Part shown: positions 26,681 to 36,018 of the stretch, piece by piece
How the letters are laid out: each line of letters opens with the position of its first letter
Numbering within the stretch: position 1 is the stretch's first letter
From: CAIZGX01 sp044239865
GTDB taxonomy: Bacteria; Bacteroidota; Bacteroidia; Flavobacteriales_D; Sanyastnellaceae
Length of the DNA stretch: 64,000 bases
Assembly (NCBI GenBank): GCA_044239865.1
Contig: JBIIAO010000001.1
Span: 434,001 to 498,000 of the forward strand
Direction: 5' to 3'
Notes under the pieces: model-generated
What the model saw: the letters and a program-made list of their open reading frames with translations, nothing else
Databases searched by the model: none
What the model was told of the DNA's origin: nothing
Translations under genes and position numbers: made by a program

Positions 26681-29600
26681 ATGCGGAAATTATACACGGC
26701 AGTATTTCTTTTTAGCGGATTTCTTGGACTGAATGCGCAAGACAAACAACAAACTTTTTTGTTGAATCCAGATATCATTCAAGTTGAATACTTGGGAGAG
26801 ACAGTTGCCTTGCGTGACTTTGTAGCCGATCCTAATTTTCCGAATGAACAAACAAAGGAAAATAAGATTGGCTACCACCCAAAGAAGAGATGGTCGTTAT
26901 ATCCAGAAATTAACGCAGACGCATTGCCCAAGGGAATGGATCCAGCGTTGCAAACGGAATACCCTCATCCCGCAACAGATGACAGAGGCTTAACGCTTTC
27001 GTTCAACGGTATTGGTAACACCAGTGTGAGTCCCGCAGATCCGTCTGTAGATGTTGGCCCCAACCACGTGATTCAAATGATCAACGGAGGTTCAGGGGCT
27101 TATTTTAAAATATGGAACAAGGCGGGAACACAAGTTCAGGCACAGACATATTTCGACACCTTCTTTGGTCAGCCAGGTGGGGCAGGAGATCCAATCGTCT
27201 TGTATGATGAATTAGCGAATCGTTGGTTCTTGAGTGAGTTTACAGCAACTGGAAATCAATTTTCAATTGCAGTTTCTTCAACACCAGATCCTTTAGGAAC
27301 ATGGTACAAGTACACGTTCACTGCACCAAATTTTCCTGATTATCCGAAATATTCAATTTGGAACAATGCCTATATAATTACATCGAACGAGAGTAGCCCT
27401 GCGGTTTATGCAATTAATCGCACTACTATGCTAGCAGGAGGAGCTTCTACAACAGCTCAGCGCTTCACTCTAGCATCTTTTGGAACCATAGGTTTTCAAG
27501 CAGCCACTCCGGTTAGCTTGAATGGAACGACATTGCCTCCGGCAGGAACACCAGCATACGTTATGCGTATGCGCGACGATTCTTGGGGAGCAACTTCGGA
27601 TGGGCTTGAAATGTGGGCGTTCAATATTAACTGGACGACTCCTGCGAGTTCGTCGCTCACACAGGTAGCAACACTTCCGATTGCCGCATTTAACTCTTCG
27701 CTCTGCGGGTACACTTCATTTGCATGTGTTCCACAGCCGGGCTCTGGAACGACATTGGATCCCCTTCGTGAGGTATTGATGAACCGCATTCACTACAGAA
27801 ATTTCGGTACGCACGAGAGTATTGTTTGCTGTCACGCTGCCGACGTAGATGGAAATGACAAAGCAGGAATTCGTTGGTACGAATTACGCAGAACGGGTGG
27901 AACTTCAGGAACATGGAGCATTTACCAGCAAGCGACTTATTCTCCGGATGCCAACCACCGTTGGATGGCCTCTATTGGTATTTCAGCTTCAGGAAATATT
28001 GGTTTGGCTTACAACGTATCAAGTAGCACGGTTTATCCTTCTTTGAGATACACGGGACGTAAATCGTGTGACGCTTTGAATACCATGACCGAACCGGAAA
28101 CGGTTATCGTTGCGGGAACTGCTGCGAACAACAGCAATCGATATGGCGATTACAATGCCTTGGGATTGGATCCTGCAGATGGCGAGACCTTTTGGTTCAC
28201 AGGTATGTACAATCCTGCAGCGAACTGGTCTACCCGTATCGCAGCATTCACGATTCCTGGTTGTTCAGCTGCGGTTCAATTTTCGAATAATACAACTTCT
28301 GCAAACGAGAGTGCTGCAAACGTGAACAACAACTGTTTAGATTACGTTGTCGTGAATATTCCAATTTCAATTGGAGCAGCTCCAACACAAACAACAACAG
28401 CTACGGTGAATATCACTGGAGGAACCGCAACGAACAACTTAGACTATGTGGTAGCTACTCCATTGGTAACATTCAATTCAACCACAACAACGGGTAACAT
28501 TGTTATTCATGTTTACAACGATGATTATGTGGAAGGAAATGAAACTATAACTCTTGGATATAGCCTGAACGCAAATGGCGGAAACGCACAAGCAGGAACG
28601 TTGAATCAAACGGTTACGGTAACCATTAACGATGATGATGTTCTTCCTTCAGCAGTTACTGTTCCAACAACAGTGTTTACGCAAAACTTCAACACTGGCT
28701 TAGCTCCTTTCACTACGCTGAATCCTTCAGGAAACACAGCCTGGCAAGTAGGTTTAGCAGCTGCGGCTTCAACAACGCCTTATACGGTTCCTGTTACAAA
28801 CACAACTCAATTTGCATGGATTAACGACGACGCTTGTAATTGTACTCAAGCCAATGTTGATTTGAAATCTGCAGTATTCAGTTTGGTAGGATACACCGGA
28901 GCTTCGTTGACATTCGATGCGTTTTTCTTAGGGAATACGTGGCAGAACGTTACTGAATCTGCAAGGGTGAAAATCTCGACGAACGGTGGAACAACATTCA
29001 CAAATATCTTCACGCTTCCGGGCAACACTGCTTGGGCTCCGTATACGGTTGACTTAACTCCGTATATTGGAAATGCTAACTTGATGCTTGCATTTAACTA
29101 CGGCGATGGTGGTGGCTATTTGTACGGCTGTTCAATTGACAATGTGGTCGTAACTGGGCAAGCCGCTGCCGGAATTCAGACCGCAGTGAATACAGCTGCT
29201 CCAGATCAAGCATACCTGGGTCCAAATGGAACCGTTTATTTCTCAGATCCAACGTCATCGAAGATTATGATGAAGATTCAGAACAACTCATCTTTCGATT
29301 ACGGTTGCGTAGATGTAATGGTAGACCGTCAAGGAACTACTCCAACAGCATTGGCCTTCACAACGAACAACGCTCCTAACTTTTTAATGTCGAAGACTTT
29401 CAAAGTTGTTCCAACAAATAATTCTGCAACAGGAAACTATACGATTACCCTTTACTACAAAGAGAATGAAGTTGCTGCATGGGAAACCGCAACTGGTAAC
29501 AGCCGCAATAACATTGAAATGATCAAAGTAAACGGAAACACGAGCGCAATCTCAGCGGTTACTCCTGCTAACTTCGGTACGTTTACAATTAATGATGTGG

Positions 29601-30976
29601 CAGCAACACTTGGTGCCTTCGCAACCGACGTCACATTCACTTCAACATACACAACCGGATTCTCTGGATTCGGAATGGGTATATACAATTCTGCGCCGGT
29701 TGCGCCGGTTGCGAGCTTCACGGCGCCGACTTCAGCTTGTGTGAACACAACGGTTTCTTTCACAAGTACTTCAACGGGAACGCCAACTTCTTACTTGTGG
29801 AATTTCGGTAACGGTCAGACTTCAACATTAGCGAACCCAACTTATACTTATGCAACAGCAGGGTCTTACACGGTTACCTTAACAGTTACAAACGCAGCGG
29901 GAAATAATACAACATCTTCAACAGTTGTTGTTCAAGCAGCAGTGACATATTACGCAGATGCAGATGGAGATGGTTTTGGAAACAGCGCAGTTTCAATTGC
30001 GGGTTGTTCGATTCCATTCGGATATGTAGCAAGCAATACTGATTGCAATGATGTTGCTGCGGGAATTAATCCTGGCGCAACAGAGATTTGCAATGCGGCC
30101 GATGAAAACTGTAATGGACTAATCGACGAAGGAATTACTACGAACGTTTATTACGCAGATATTGACGGAGACGGTTTTGGAAATCCGAATGCATCAGTTA
30201 GCAATTGCGCGCAGCCAGTTGGGTACATTGCGAACAACACGGACTGCTCAGATAACGCGGCTGCAGTGAATCCTATTGCAATGGAATTGTGTAACAACAA
30301 CATTGACGATAATTGCAATGGATTGATCGACGATGCGAACGGAGTTGCGATTCAGCAGAACATTTCGTTGTGTCAAGGAGAAGTTATTACTGTTGGAAAC
30401 AACACATACAATACCGCAGGTGTATTCACAGATGTATTGGCTTCGGCAAATGGTTGTGATAGCATAGTAACTACTACTATTGCGGTAACACAATATCCAA
30501 TTGTTTCTTTAACTTCTTCAGCAGACACGCTTTGTTCAAACTTTTTAGACATTGCGCAATTAACCGCAACTCCGGCTGGAGGGGTGTTTGGATCACCCGC
30601 TAGTTCAACGGGAGAAGTTAATTCCGCAACAATCGGCGACGGAGTTTACGATATTTCGTATACCTATGATTTGAACGGTTGTGCTACAACGGAAACTGTT
30701 TCTGTTGTGATTGAAATTTGCGCTGGAATAGAAGAGAACAGCTTGTCAATGGTTGTGGCTTATCCTTCTCCAGCAAACGAAAATGTATCGTTCAAAGGAC
30801 TTGAATTAGGTTCACCATTTCAATTGTTCGATGCTACCGGAAAACTCGTTTACAGTTCGAAAGTAAACAGAGATGTTGTCACGCTTAACGTGAAGAACTA
30901 CGCGGAAGGAATTTACACCTTGAGGTCTGAAAAGTCAGGGAAAGCGGGAAGCATAAGCTTCTTAGTGAAGCACTAA
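26681..30976 (+). CDS. T9SS-exported multidomain adhesin-like protein (type A sorting domain)
   Basis: 1431 aa with a signal peptide ending GLNA-QD. Regions in order: a large N-terminal beta domain (about 90-515, with ADPSVDVGPNHVIQM and a WMASIGISASGNIGL-like segment), a Calx-beta-like repeat (about 535-650, ending VTVTINDDDV), a jelly-roll segment (about 660-825, with FNTGLAPFTTLNPSG), a region of unknown fold, a PKD domain (about 1007-1085, SYLWNFGNGQ), two MopE-type putative metal-binding motifs (about 1088 and 1155, YYADxDGDGFGNP then NCNGLID), and a type A C-terminal sorting domain (about 1355-1431, YPSPANENVSF to GIYTLRSE). It is predicted to be secreted by the Por system and anchored on the cell surface. 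Confidence 0.88.
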   Translation: MRKLYTAVFLFSGFLGLNAQDKQQTFLLNPDIIQVEYLGETVALRDFVADPNFPNEQTKENKIGYHPKKRWSLYPEINADALPKGMDPALQTEYPHPATDDRGLTLSFNGIGNTSVSPADPSVDVGPNHVIQMINGGSGAYFKIWNKAGTQVQAQTYFDTFFGQPGGAGDPIVLYDELANRWFLSEFTATGNQFSIAVSSTPDPLGTWYKYTFTAPNFPDYPKYSIWNNAYIITSNESSPAVYAINRTTMLAGGASTTAQRFTLASFGTIGFQAATPVSLNGTTLPPAGTPAYVMRMRDDSWGATSDGLEMWAFNINWTTPASSSLTQVATLPIAAFNSSLCGYTSFACVPQPGSGTTLDPLREVLMNRIHYRNFGTHESIVCCHAADVDGNDKAGIRWYELRRTGGTSGTWSIYQQATYSPDANHRWMASIGISASGNIGLAYNVSSSTVYPSLRYTGRKSCDALNTMTEPETVIVAGTAANNSNRYGDYNALGLDPADGETFWFTGMYNPAANWSTRIAAFTIPGCSAAVQFSNNTTSANESAANVNNNCLDYVVVNIPISIGAAPTQTTTATVNITGGTATNNLDYVVATPLVTFNSTTTTGNIVIHVYNDDYVEGNETITLGYSLNANGGNAQAGTLNQTVTVTINDDDVLPSAVTVPTTVFTQNFNTGLAPFTTLNPSGNTAWQVGLAAAASTTPYTVPVTNTTQFAWINDDACNCTQANVDLKSAVFSLVGYTGASLTFDAFFLGNTWQNVTESARVKISTNGGTTFTNIFTLPGNTAWAPYTVDLTPYIGNANLMLAFNYGDGGGYLYGCSIDNVVVTGQAAAGIQTAVNTAAPDQAYLGPNGTVYFSDPTSSKIMMKIQNNSSFDYGCVDVMVDRQGTTPTALAFTTNNAPNFLMSKTFKVVPTNNSATGNYTITLYYKENEVAAWETATGNSRNNIEMIKVNGNTSAISAVTPANFGTFTINDVAATLGAFATDVTFTSTYTTGFSGFGMGIYNSAPVAPVASFTAPTSACVNTTVSFTSTSTGTPTSYLWNFGNGQTSTLANPTYTYATAGSYTVTLTVTNAAGNNTTSSTVVVQAAVTYYADADGDGFGNSAVSIAGCSIPFGYVASNTDCNDVAAGINPGATEICNAADENCNGLIDEGITTNVYYADIDGDGFGNPNASVSNCAQPVGYIANNTDCSDNAAAVNPIAMELCNNNIDDNCNGLIDDANGVAIQQNISLCQGEVITVGNNTYNTAGVFTDVLASANGCDSIVTTTIAVTQYPIVSLTSSADTLCSNFLDIAQLTATPAGGVFGSPASSTGEVNSATIGDGVYDISYTYDLNGCATTETVSVVIEICAGIEENSLSMVVAYPSPANENVSFKGLELGSPFQLFDATGKLVYSSKVNRDVVTLNVKNYAEGIYTLRSEKSGKAGSISFLVKH

Positions 30977-30983
30977 TATACGT

Positions 30984-31889
30984 TTATTGCCCCAGAGCAA
31001 TAACAAGAGTTTGCAAATGCGTTGCAGTGGTCTGAATAGATTGTTGCAACGCATTTGCTTCTTTCTGCTGAGCGTTAACTGCAGTTTCGGCATCGGTTAC
31101 AACTTTCCAATCGCTGCTGCACGAATAAATTTTAGTCTTGCCCTGTGTATTTGTTTTGAATGAATTCACCGCCATTTGCAAATTCATTTTAATGCGACTG
31201 ATTTGCGTAACATCGGTGTTTATTTTTTGAAGATCATTACTGAGCTCTTTGCATAACGCAGGCTTGGACGCAGAATACTTCGAGATTAATTCTGTCACTT
31301 GCTTTTGATATTGAGTCAATTCAGTTCCAACTTTTTTCTGGTTTAGCGTTAAATCGGAAATTGCTTTTTCGAATTGAGTGGTGTAAGTCGCAACATCGCA
31401 AAGTTGAATCGTCGGTACAATACTCTTCGTCACAAACGCATTGAAAGCAGTTGCATTTTCCACAACAGCGTTTCCATCGGTTTGAATATTCTCGAGGGTG
31501 GATTTCAACGCAACTTTCGCATCTTTTACTTTTTCCCACTCCGGCGTTCCCGATTGAATTTTATCTTTTCCTTTCGTATAATCTTTAAACTGAACGTAAA
31601 TCTGATTTACAAATATTCGTTTTTCACCAATGGCTTTCATTTCAGCATCAATATCTGTAAGCATTTCATAGGCACGAACGAAGTCAGGAGATTTTTGGTC
31701 GCACTGAATTTCTTGGAATTCTTTTTCCATCGTTGCCACTTGTCCGTCGAGCTTTTGAATGGTAGCATTCACCTGATCCACTGTCGATTTCAAGCTAGAA
31801 TCAACTTCAGTAGTGGTGTAATAAACAGAGCAGCTGGTAAGTGAAAGCGCAATAAGGCTTGATAAAATAAGTGTCGATTTGAAATTCAT
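30984..31889 (-). CDS. Coiled-coil lipoprotein, unknown
   Basis: 301 aa. Signal peptide with lipobox ALSLTSC (Cys about residue 20), so it is probably lipidated and anchored in a membrane facing the periplasm. The remainder is strongly helical with heptad-like Gln/Lys/Glu-rich stretches (for example LNQKKVGTELTQYQKQVTEL). It carries a few scattered Cys (QCDQ, LCDV, LCKE, SCSSD). No family recognised. Convergent with the adhesin-like gene (7-base gap). Confidence 0.78.
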   Translation of the reverse strand: MNFKSTLILSSLIALSLTSCSVYYTTTEVDSSLKSTVDQVNATIQKLDGQVATMEKEFQEIQCDQKSPDFVRAYEMLTDIDAEMKAIGEKRIFVNQIYVQFKDYTKGKDKIQSGTPEWEKVKDAKVALKSTLENIQTDGNAVVENATAFNAFVTKSIVPTIQLCDVATYTTQFEKAISDLTLNQKKVGTELTQYQKQVTELISKYSASKPALCKELSNDLQKINTDVTQISRIKMNLQMAVNSFKTNTQGKTKIYSCSSDWKVVTDAETAVNAQQKEANALQQSIQTTATHLQTLVIALGQ

Positions 31890-32071
31890 GATGAAATATT
31901 TGGAGTGTGAAAGTAATAAGTCTTTGGAAAAATTGAACGAATCGAATATTATTTACGGAATGGTAATGCTGGTTTTAAAAAATAATTGTTAATTTCGAGT
32001 GGAATTTTTGACAAGCATTAATTCATTATCATTAACTTTATCCCTTAACCATTCAAAAAAAGAGTTTTAAA

Positions 32072-33313
32072 ATGTACAACGAACAAATCGAAAATCTCAT
32101 TAACATGGCTTTGGCCGATGGTGAGTTAACAGAAAAAGAAAAACAAATTCTATTTAAGAAAGCTGAAGCAGCTGGTCTTGATTTAGATGAATTTGAAATG
32201 GTTTTGGATGCAAAATTGTTTGAAAAACAAAAGACAGCAGCGGGCACTGCGGCTCCGAAATCCGACAAATTGGGAGATGTTAGAAAATGTCCTGCTTGTG
32301 GTGCTATAGCTGAGACTTTCGCTACAAAATGTAGTGATTGCGGAACGGAATTTAGAGGCGTGGAGGCATCACAAAACTTGATTAAGTTTTTCGAAAAGCT
32401 AGATGAAATTGAAGCGAATAGAAAAGATAGTATCTATTCTACCGATGATTCTTCAAACAATATTGGAATTGGTACAATTCTGAAATGGATGTTTTTCTGG
32501 CCATTCATGTTGCCTCTTAAAATTGTAAATTTCTTTTTAAATAAGTCAAAGCCAGGAAAGTGGTCTACGACCGATTCTCGCAAAGAAGAATTAATTATGA
32601 ATTTCCCAGTACCTGTTTCTAGAGAAGAAATTTTAGAATTCTTAAGTTTGGCAACAAGTAAAATTAACAGCAATACTTATTTTAACGCGTTCTCAGAAGA
32701 AACCAAGTACAAAGACACTTGGAATAAAATATGGCTGAAGAAAATTGAGCAGATTCATTCGAAAGCTTCTATCGCTATGAAAAATGATAAGAAGTCATTT
32801 GAAGATGTTGATAAAATGGCCAATCAAGCGCGTGCTGCTGTTAAAAGTAATAACACAAAAGTGATTCACTTTGCAATTCTTTTTGCTGTAGTGGTAGTAG
32901 TTTTAATTGTAATGGCTGTTATTTCAAGTAATTCAGAGGATACAGCGAAAGTTGCTCAAAAAGGAGAGAATGCTAAGATTGAGAATCTTATTAAATCAGG
33001 AAGTTTTGATGAAGCTGACAAATTGATTCTTGAGTTGAAAGATGAGAAGCAAATTGTTGAAATGAAGAGTAAATTGCAATTGGCGCAATTGACCATTAAA
33101 CTCGATGCTTTAAAGGTAATGCTTAGTTCTAAGGATTATGAAAATTTAGCTTTAGAGTTAGGTGGCATAGTTTGGACGAAGAACAGTAAAGATTATGATA
33201 CGGAGTCAATCGAAAGAGAAAGTTTCAAAACCTTTATAAAAAAGAAGGAAGCTATCAATAATCAGATGCCTGAGGAGAATAGAATTGAAGTAGAGGCAGA
33301 GTACTCTTTGTAA
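32072..33313 (+). CDS. TerB-like/zinc-ribbon membrane protein, first gene of SPFH cassette
   Basis: 413 aa. Residues 1-50 form a TerB-like helical domain (LINMALADGELTEKEKQIL, the acidic 'DGELTxxE' signature). Residues 73-90 are a zinc ribbon (CPAC...CSDC). A hydrophobic hairpin follows at about 130-155 (WMFFWPFMLPLKIVNFFL), then a helical region, a single strong transmembrane helix at about 268-290, and a helical C-terminus with short repeats. The layout resembles membrane-attached adaptors with a cytosolic sensing or metal-binding N-terminus. It is followed by four small genes in the same direction with gaps of 8-94 bases. Function unknown. Confidence 0.8.
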   Translation: MYNEQIENLINMALADGELTEKEKQILFKKAEAAGLDLDEFEMVLDAKLFEKQKTAAGTAAPKSDKLGDVRKCPACGAIAETFATKCSDCGTEFRGVEASQNLIKFFEKLDEIEANRKDSIYSTDDSSNNIGIGTILKWMFFWPFMLPLKIVNFFLNKSKPGKWSTTDSRKEELIMNFPVPVSREEILEFLSLATSKINSNTYFNAFSEETKYKDTWNKIWLKKIEQIHSKASIAMKNDKKSFEDVDKMANQARAAVKSNNTKVIHFAILFAVVVVVLIVMAVISSNSEDTAKVAQKGENAKIENLIKSGSFDEADKLILELKDEKQIVEMKSKLQLAQLTIKLDALKVMLSSKDYENLALELGGIVWTKNSKDYDTESIERESFKTFIKKKEAINNQMPEENRIEVEAEYSL

Positions 33314-33339
33314 AATCAAAAACCAAATCAAAAAAATAA

Positions 33340-34677
33340 ATGGGACTTTTTGGAAATAAATCGGAAGGCGGAATGATGGATGTCATTCGCTGTGATGAAC
33401 AAGAATATTTAGTTTGGAAATGGCGACCATCTGGCGCAGCAAATTCAACGAACAAGGAAAACGCGATTCGTTTTGGAAGCAGTCTGCGAGTAAAAGATGG
33501 CGAGTTGGCTGTTTTCGTTTACAAACAGAAAGATGGGGCTATGCAGGATTATATTGTTGGTCCTTATGATCAGACGATTAAAACCGCAAACTTCCCTGTT
33601 CTTTCGGGTATAGTAGGAGCAGCCTTCGGTGGGGCATCTCCCTTCCAAGCGGAGATATACTTTATTAATTTGGCGGGAAACGTTCCAATTAAATTTGGCG
33701 TTCCTTACTTTAATATAACAGACAGTCGTTTGCCCGATTTTCCGGTTCCTATGTCGGTTCGTGGTCAAATCATTTTCAACATCACGGACTATAAATTATT
33801 CATCAAGAATACACGATTAATCAATTTTGAACTTGATGATTTCAAGAACCTGATTAAGTCAGCTGTTACGAGTAGTGTGAAGTCTGGAGTAATGAATATC
33901 AACAGAACCAATCCATTGAATTTGGTTCAGATAGAAGAGAATCTTGATTTCATAAATGAGACTTTAAAGGCAAAATTAAAGGACGCTTTCTCTGAAGATT
34001 TTGGTGTAAACTTGAAACGCTTTGATATTGATTCGCTTGAAATGGATCAAGAAAGTGAAGGGTACAAAAAACTCCTTAAGGTAACTCGAGATCAGCAAGA
34101 GAAAATGTATGCTGCTCAGACCGAAGTTAACGTTAAGAATTTAAATGACATGCAAAGCATTAACGCTGGGAATATGGAGGAAACACTTCGTATTCAACGT
34201 GAAGAGGCTCAGCGTGCTCAGAAGCTGCAAACAGAAACCAACTTCATTGGTGCTCATGGACTTAATCAGCAAACAGATGTGTTAAAAACAGCTGCTTCTA
34301 GTTTAGGTGAAATGGGCAGCATGGGTGGAGGAGGAGCCATGAATCCAGCTGGCATGATGACCGGCATGATGATGGGCGGAGCAATGGGAACGCAAATGGC
34401 TGGCATGATGAACAACATGGGGCAGCAAGCTCAAAACCAACAAAATGTTCCACCACCACCACCGCAGATACAATACAGTGTTGCCGTTAATGGACAAACG
34501 ATGGGGCCTTACAACATGCAGCAGTTGCAGCAGATGTCTCAGAACGGTCAACTGACAACAACAACGCTTGTTTGGAAACAGGGAATGGCAGGTTGGGAAG
34601 CAGCAGGAGGAGTAAACGAACTATCTAGTTTGTTTGGTTCAATGCCACCACCACCGCCACCACCACCAATGCCGTAA
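33340..34677 (+). CDS. SPFH (virion-core-like) protein with C-terminal GYF_2 domain
   Basis: 445 aa. The N-terminal part (about 15-255, VIRCDEQEYLVWKWRP then FGSSLRVKDGELAVFV) is the bacterial SPFH/band-7 type related to YdjI 'virion core' proteins. It is followed by a coiled-coil (about 250-305), a Met/Gly-rich low-complexity stretch (about 325-365), a GYF_2 domain (about 380-430: YSVAVNGQTMGPYNMQQLQQM and TLVWKQGMAGWEAA) and a poly-Pro tail. SPFH proteins oligomerise as membrane scaffolds; GYF domains bind Pro-rich peptides, so the poly-Pro segments could be intramolecular or partner ligands (inference). Second gene of the cassette. Confidence 0.86.
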   Translation: MGLFGNKSEGGMMDVIRCDEQEYLVWKWRPSGAANSTNKENAIRFGSSLRVKDGELAVFVYKQKDGAMQDYIVGPYDQTIKTANFPVLSGIVGAAFGGASPFQAEIYFINLAGNVPIKFGVPYFNITDSRLPDFPVPMSVRGQIIFNITDYKLFIKNTRLINFELDDFKNLIKSAVTSSVKSGVMNINRTNPLNLVQIEENLDFINETLKAKLKDAFSEDFGVNLKRFDIDSLEMDQESEGYKKLLKVTRDQQEKMYAAQTEVNVKNLNDMQSINAGNMEETLRIQREEAQRAQKLQTETNFIGAHGLNQQTDVLKTAASSLGEMGSMGGGGAMNPAGMMTGMMMGGAMGTQMAGMMNNMGQQAQNQQNVPPPPPQIQYSVAVNGQTMGPYNMQQLQQMSQNGQLTTTTLVWKQGMAGWEAAGGVNELSSLFGSMPPPPPPPPMP

Positions 34678-34715
34678 TTATTTTTGTTACTAGAATCTAG
34701 AAACTAAAAGAAAAT

Positions 34716-34775
34716 ATGGCGGAATCCGAAAAGCCTTACGAGTAGGAAAAACAGAAAAAAATCTATAAGAAATGA
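34716..34775 (+). other. Micro-ORF with in-frame TAG, coupled to PH-domain gene
   Basis: ATG at 34716 opens a 9-codon frame (MAESEKPYE) ending at TAG 34743-34745. Reading through the TAG gives nine further codons (EKQKKIYKK) to a TGA that overlaps the next gene's ATG as ATGA. It may be a decayed gene remnant or a short coupling peptide; there is no proof of translation. Confidence 0.35.
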
Positions 34776-35149
34776 GTTTTTTATCAAACTTAATGGGAAA
34801 TGCGACGGAATTAAATCCGGCAGAATTGCAAACAGAATTTGCAAGTGTATTGTTTGACGGAGAGAACATTGAAGCAGCCTTTAAAATCTTCAGAGATAAA
34901 TGGGTGTTTACCAACAAGCGTTTGATTATGCAAGATGTTCAAGGTATGACTGGTTCAAAAAAAGAGTATCACTCAGTGCCTTATAAATCAATTACCCATT
35001 TCTTAGTTGAGACAGCAGGTTCTTTTGATGCTGACTGCGAAATAGAGATATGGATTTCAGGTTCTCCAACTTCATTGAAGAAAGAGCTTAAAAAAGGAAT
35101 CGATGTAATCGGTCTTCAAAAGACGTTAGCTTCTTATATCTGTAAATAA
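34772..35149 (+). CDS. Bacterial PH-domain protein
   Basis: 125 aa, matching the bPH_1 (DUF1696-like) pattern: VLFDGENIEAAFKIFRDKWVFTNKRLIMQD (about 27-56) then KKEYHSVPYKSITHF and a closing helix SLKKELKKGIDVIGLQKTLASYI. These single-domain proteins adopt a PH fold and form ring-like oligomers. No membrane segment. Third protein gene of the SPFH cassette, which suggests a scaffold-associated role. Confidence 0.84.
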   Translation: MSFLSNLMGNATELNPAELQTEFASVLFDGENIEAAFKIFRDKWVFTNKRLIMQDVQGMTGSKKEYHSVPYKSITHFLVETAGSFDADCEIEIWISGSPTSLKKELKKGIDVIGLQKTLASYICK

Positions 35150-35157
35150 TTTAGTTT

Positions 35158-35511
35158 ATGAACGACGATAGCTTTTTTTCAATGAATCGGTTAATGGAAT
35201 TCGGTATGGGCATGGCTGTAGCACAGCAAATGGTCGGTACTATGAATTCAGCAATGGAAAACATGAAGGTGAATGGTGTGGCACAAGCGAACAACGCTAT
35301 GGTAGCGCCGCTCTATTATGCTGTTCTCGATGGTAATCCAGCGGGTCCCTTTTCTGAAAAGGAGTTTTCTCGTTTAATAACTGAAAAGAAAATTACGAAG
35401 GATACATATGTTTGGAAACCAGGAATGTCTCAATGGCAATTCGCTGAAAGGCTTCCTGACGTTCTGAAATTAGTAGCATTAACTCCACCACCTTTTACAC
35501 CAAGTATATAA
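35158..35511 (+). CDS. Stand-alone GYF_2 domain protein
   Basis: 117 aa. A Met-rich N-terminal helix (FGMGMAVAQQMVGTMNSAM) precedes a GYF_2 domain (about 50-100: LYYAVLDGNPAGPFSEKEFSRLI and YVWKPGMSQWQFAE) and a short Pro-rich end (TPPPFTPS). The arrangement matches the C-terminal third of the SPFH protein two genes upstream, so it probably arose by duplication and could compete for or share its ligand. Starts 8 bases after the PH gene. Confidence 0.82.
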   Translation: MNDDSFFSMNRLMEFGMGMAVAQQMVGTMNSAMENMKVNGVAQANNAMVAPLYYAVLDGNPAGPFSEKEFSRLITEKKITKDTYVWKPGMSQWQFAERLPDVLKLVALTPPPFTPSI

Positions 35512-35519
35512 TTACAACT

Positions 35520-35870
35520 ATGAAGACTCAAGTTAAATTTTTTCAATTAATTATTGCAATTGCAATAAGTGCTTTAATAAGCTTTGGATTCTATTCCATG
35601 GATATTGAGGAAAACAAGTTGCTTATTACCATAGGCGGATTTGTTTTTTTCGCAGTAACACTTGCTTGTACAATTGGAATTAGGTTTGAAACGGCAGGAG
35701 TGTCTACAAACGTGAGAGTCTTATCTTCAATTTTCTTTGTGGTAGGACTTTTGAGTCATGTTGTATTCTCGTTTTTCAGCTCTTCAATTCCGCTTTACGT
35801 AATTGTGAATGGAATTCTTATTTTGGTTTATGCACTTATAGTAAATAGCCTTATTAAGGCTGCTAGCTAG
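35520..35870 (+). CDS. Small four-helix membrane protein, last gene of SPFH cassette
   Basis: 116 aa with four hydrophobic helices (about 8-26, 34-52, 66-86, 92-112) and little else. Not recognised. It lies 8 bases after the GYF_2 gene and is followed by a strong terminator, so it closes the transcript. Confidence 0.75.
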   Translation: MKTQVKFFQLIIAIAISALISFGFYSMDIEENKLLITIGGFVFFAVTLACTIGIRFETAGVSTNVRVLSSIFFVVGLLSHVVFSFFSSSIPLYVIVNGILILVYALIVNSLIKAAS

Positions 35871-35893
35871 AATTTTAGTGCGCATAATTATAG

Positions 35894-35920
35894 GAGCCCG
35901 AATATTTCGGGCTCTTTTTT
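35894..35920 (+). terminator. Intrinsic terminator of the SPFH cassette
   Basis: GAGCCCGAA - TAT - TTCGGGCTC stem (9 bp, perfect) directly followed by six T. Confidence 0.92.
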
Positions 35921-36018
35921 GTCAATCATTTCTGATCATACAATAAAGCAATTCTGAAAATTGAGAAATATCCTTACTTTTAAACTCCTTCAACCACAAC
36001 CAATTCATACTTATTCGA

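Noticed and set aside
31374..31844. 156-codon forward frame opposite the coiled-coil lipoprotein
   Set aside because: The opposite strand has a lipobox, signal peptide and heptads; this frame has none.
32072..35870. Tellurite-resistance (ter) operon
   Set aside because: Only a TerB-like domain is present; TerC, TerD/TerZ-type proteins are missing.
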